Shown: positions 61,301 to 64,000 of the stretch, piece after piece
Layout: each line of letters starts with the position of its first letter
Position numbering within the stretch: position 1 is the stretch's first letter
The notes under the pieces: generated by a model
What the model was told of the DNA's origin: nothing
The model's input: only the letters and a program-made list of their open reading frames with translations
Databases searched by the model: none
Program-made: the position numbers and the translations under genes
Assembly: GCF_949628215.1 (NCBI RefSeq)
Contig: NC_134280.1
Location: 8,257,795-8,321,794, forward strand
Length of the DNA stretch: 64,000 nucleotides
Direction of reading: 5' to 3'
Source: Phalacrocorax aristotelis
Taxonomy: Eukaryota; Chordata; Aves; Suliformes; Phalacrocoracidae

Positions 61301-64000
61301 TAAAGGAGATAACAGCAAATCATGCGGATGCAAAATGATCATGGTAATAACAGTGTGGTGGTTTTTTTTAAAAAACCATTTCCTTGTTTGTAAGGTCTGC
61401 TACCCAGGTGTGCCCGTGCCTGTAGGTCTGTGTGAATCAAAAAAGGGGATTCATATCTGCAACCTCTCTCACCCAACTTGAATAGAGGAGGTGTTGAAAC
61501 CATTAAGCAAGAACACTGTGGTTTTCTTAAGAAAGGCTCTTCAGAAACCTTTTCTGCCTTTGCAGTGAACTGAACCCCTGGTTTGGAATTCCAGGCTTTT
61601 GAGTGTGCCACCCAGCATCAGACCAGCCAAGACACCATTCTTTTCTGATTATAATGTAGGCAGCCCTTTCACGGTGTAGTAGCTAAGTGGAAACGTCTCT
61701 GACATGAAAAGTGCTTCACAACCACTCCCATGAAAAAACAGTGGGGTTTTGTTCTATTTTTTGGAAACCACTGACTTTCAGTTGGCATTAAGCAATTCAT
61801 TTGTGGAGTTTATGGCACGAGATCAGACTGCTATTAAAATAAGTACTCGAACAAACAGTCTTTCTAAATTATAGCCAAAAGTATAAAATAATGGGTGAAT
61901 ATTTTACTTCACTAACTACAATTCTGACTAGCTGAATATTTAAGAGAAAAATTTCATACTGTAGAGACTAAATGCTATAGTTCCAAAAACAGGCGAGTTT
62001 ATCTTCTTCTCTCTCCTTTCTAACATTACTGCGCTTTATCTAATTTATTCTTGGTTGGTAGGGTTGGTAGGTTTATCACCACTTTTGTATGCCTCCTTAC
62101 TGAACTTATATATTCTTTTCGGAACTACAGGAAGAAAAGTGGAGCAAAGGCTGTTGTTAACTATCTTGATATATTTTTCTCATGAATATAAAATACTTTC
62201 TGGAAAAGTCAATCCTTTTGTGATTGAAACAACTTTAGAATCACTAGTTAAATGTCTTTCAGCTGATTTTGTGAAGCGTGTGGAAGTAAAAATATATTAC
62301 TTCATAAAAGGCAACATGAAAAGAAGTTTGTTTCCTTATTTTTGCTTATCCAACATTGTAACGGGATTTTTTCCAAACTCTCTCAACAAAGTGTTGCTCC
62401 TACTTTTATTAATCACCATTCAGAAATTGTGAATTCCACTTAGTGAAAGACCTTGGATTCCCTCAAAATTTCAGTGACTCAAAGTAAAAAGTTGCATCTG
62501 AAACTCTCAAAAGGAGGAATATTTCTCAAGAATTCAGTACTGTTTCTTCCAAGAGTCTGGTCTAATTCCTCCAGCTGCCCACTTGGCAAGAAGCCATGTA
62601 AGTTGGCAGGAAGGCTGCCAGCTCGCCTACCCTATTTTCCTCTGACGTGATGAATGGCTTTACATCTTCTCATTAGGAACTGTTGACATGTCTCATTTTT
62701 GTCATGCACTACACAGCTGAACTAGCCATGATGAATCTCAAACAGCCCCCCCGCTTGGAAAGTGCACTTATTCTGAAATGCGTTGCTTTATAATACACAC
62801 CAGAATGAAACAGCAGCTGCACGCGTTTGAGAATAACTTGTCCTAGTACACAGAGACCAAATACATTTTGGGAGCGTGAAGCTCTGATCAAGAATCATGA
62901 CCAAGATGTCACCTATCGGTATTTTGCTGTCTAAGGGCAAAATGAAGCAGCGCAACATAAACTGACACTTCTGAGTGCACTGAACTGTGTGATTTGTTAA
63001 ATTATTATTTAGCTCTGCCTTTCTGCAAACTAGATCATTTGTCAGCTGACCTAACGAAAACTTGCTAACACATGTTGAAGTCACAAGCAATGAAAGACAA
63101 TCCTTGCCCTTGGGTCTGAAAACATATGTTTAGAAAAAAGAAAAATCTGAAAGTTTCTGGAAGCCTAAAGACAAAGTTTGTTGCTTGGAGACAGCAAACG
63201 GCAGGCCTAGATGGTTCAAGTGAGCATTGTACCCACAGATGTTACCATGCCTGAGTTGCAGCTCCAATTATTCACGTACTTTCAGCATGCTCATTGTCTA
63301 GTGACAAAACCCCATAACTAAATTAATTATGGGGCTCTGGTCACGTTGCCTAGCGATTAAAGTGATTATGATTAAAAAGTGTCCTTGAACATCACTGGAT
63401 GCATGTGCACACACACACAAGGCTCCTCAGGGCACAAAGCTTCCATTCAAGTCAGCTTGATTTTTGAGAAAAATCTGCACTTATTTTAGCAATTCAGTCC
63501 ATGATCCATTTGATATAAACGCAATTGACCCACACACGCAGCAGATGGCCAGTAGAGACAGGAGAGTGGTGTTTTATGCTAAGCTATGTTAAAGCATTAT
63601 CTCTGAAAAGATATCAAAATCTGAAGCTGTGAATGTACAGGCAACAAGAAGACTTAGAGCAAGTACGTCTACCAACACTGAGAGGCAACCATATGCTATG
63701 GCAGAGCAGCCAGTGTACCTAGCAGATACTGAACACCAGCTAGCAAAAAAAAAAAGCAACACAAAAAACAACTCCAAAATCCACCTCCAGCTGAAAATGT
63801 CCAAACAAATCAGATGGTAAAACTTTGTTTCCACTTTCAATCTCAGGATGCTGCTGTTTTACTACTTCTGTTAAACTAGATCTATTGGAAAAAGTAAGTA
63901 TTAGACAGGAATAATAACCAAAATTCATGATGCAGTAAGCCATATTTAATTTCATTCTGTTGCAAGAAGTACACTGCACTCCCATTTGCCTGAAATAATA
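58319..64000 (-). other. MGAT5 intron (3' part), no further exon seen
   Basis: The next upstream exon (ending in the equivalent of FLLRETK) was looked for by eye and not found, so the window probably ends inside this intron. Open frames at + 58402-58860 (152 codons) and + 62055-62432 (125 codons) have no recognisable motif. A CA run lies at 63407-63419. Confidence 0.75.
63407..63419. repeat. short CA microsatellite
   Basis: CA repeat of about six units in an MGAT5 intron. Confidence 0.65.

Larger units (their letters stand above)
39700..64000 (-). other. MGAT5: MGAT5 gene, 3' part (five last coding exons, introns, 3'UTR)
   Basis: Transcribed 3' portion of the gene for alpha-1,6-mannosylglycoprotein 6-beta-N-acetylglucosaminyltransferase V, a Golgi type II membrane enzyme of family GT18. 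It transfers GlcNAc from UDP-GlcNAc to the alpha-1,6 mannose arm of N-glycans, making the beta-1,6 branch. The five exons join in frame and give the last 231 residues of a protein of about 741 in human. The N-terminus, stem and upstream catalytic exons lie to the right, outside the window. MGAT5B is excluded because the C-terminal exons match MGAT5 (DFCHGQVMWPPLSALQVK). Confidence 0.92.

Noticed and set aside
62055..62432. 125-codon hydrophobic open frame on the + strand in an MGAT5 intron
   Set aside because: It looks like a membrane protein only because T-rich DNA encodes Phe, Leu and Ile. No conserved motif is seen.
1..64000. CRISPR arrays, bacterial operons, phage or tRNA/rRNA genes
   Set aside because: None seen. 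The window is vertebrate intron-exon DNA, and no cloverleaf or regularly spaced repeat was recognised by eye.

Overview
The window looks like nuclear DNA of a bird. Several fragments of CR1, the dominant avian LINE, are scattered through it. Their 3' ends read toward the usual ATTCTATGATTCTGT-type tail, and one copy of about 660 bp still shows the C-terminal part of its ORF2. The coding content is sparse, split into short exons with GT-AG introns, and both genes are clearly vertebrate. I cannot fix the species from the sequence alone.

Two genes lie tail to tail. On the + strand, positions 1 to about 33,190 hold the 3' part of TMEM163, a six-helix zinc transporter of the CDF-like type. Its last four coding exons (12038-12134, 26070-26181, 30578-30719, 32154-32214) encode transmembrane helices 3 to 6 and the C-terminus, about residues 154-289 in human numbering. 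A 3'UTR of about 1 kb follows, with AATAAA at 33167. The first 12 kb is the intron before the first of these exons. On the - strand, 64,000 down to about 39,700 hold the 3' part of MGAT5, the Golgi N-acetylglucosaminyltransferase V. Its last five coding exons (58318-58172, 54251-54135, 53292-53218, 49037-48880, 47133-46935) encode the last 231 residues, ending in the conserved cysteine-rich tail. Below the stop codon lies about 7 kb that I interpret, with moderate confidence, as a long 3'UTR. Its end would be at an AATAAA (on the - strand) at 39718-39723. The gap between the two genes is about 6.5 kb, and I recognise no gene in it. The convergent MGAT5/TMEM163 order matches human 2q21.

All nine exons keep open frames with matching splice phases, so both genes look functional. 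They share no pathway: one moves zinc, the other builds beta-1,6 branches on N-glycans. The rest is intron and intergenic DNA with CR1 fragments, possible MIR-like SINE remnants and simple repeats.

The points most worth a second look are: a 49-base exon-like segment in a TMEM163 intron that would cause an immediate premature stop if spliced in; two canonical G-quadruplex motifs on the MGAT5 sense strand of the presumed 3'UTR; a palindromic pair of octamer (POU) sites; a perfect 12-bp hairpin with an alternative pairing; and an inverted pair of CR1 fragments. I found no CRISPR, operon, phage or other novel gene system.
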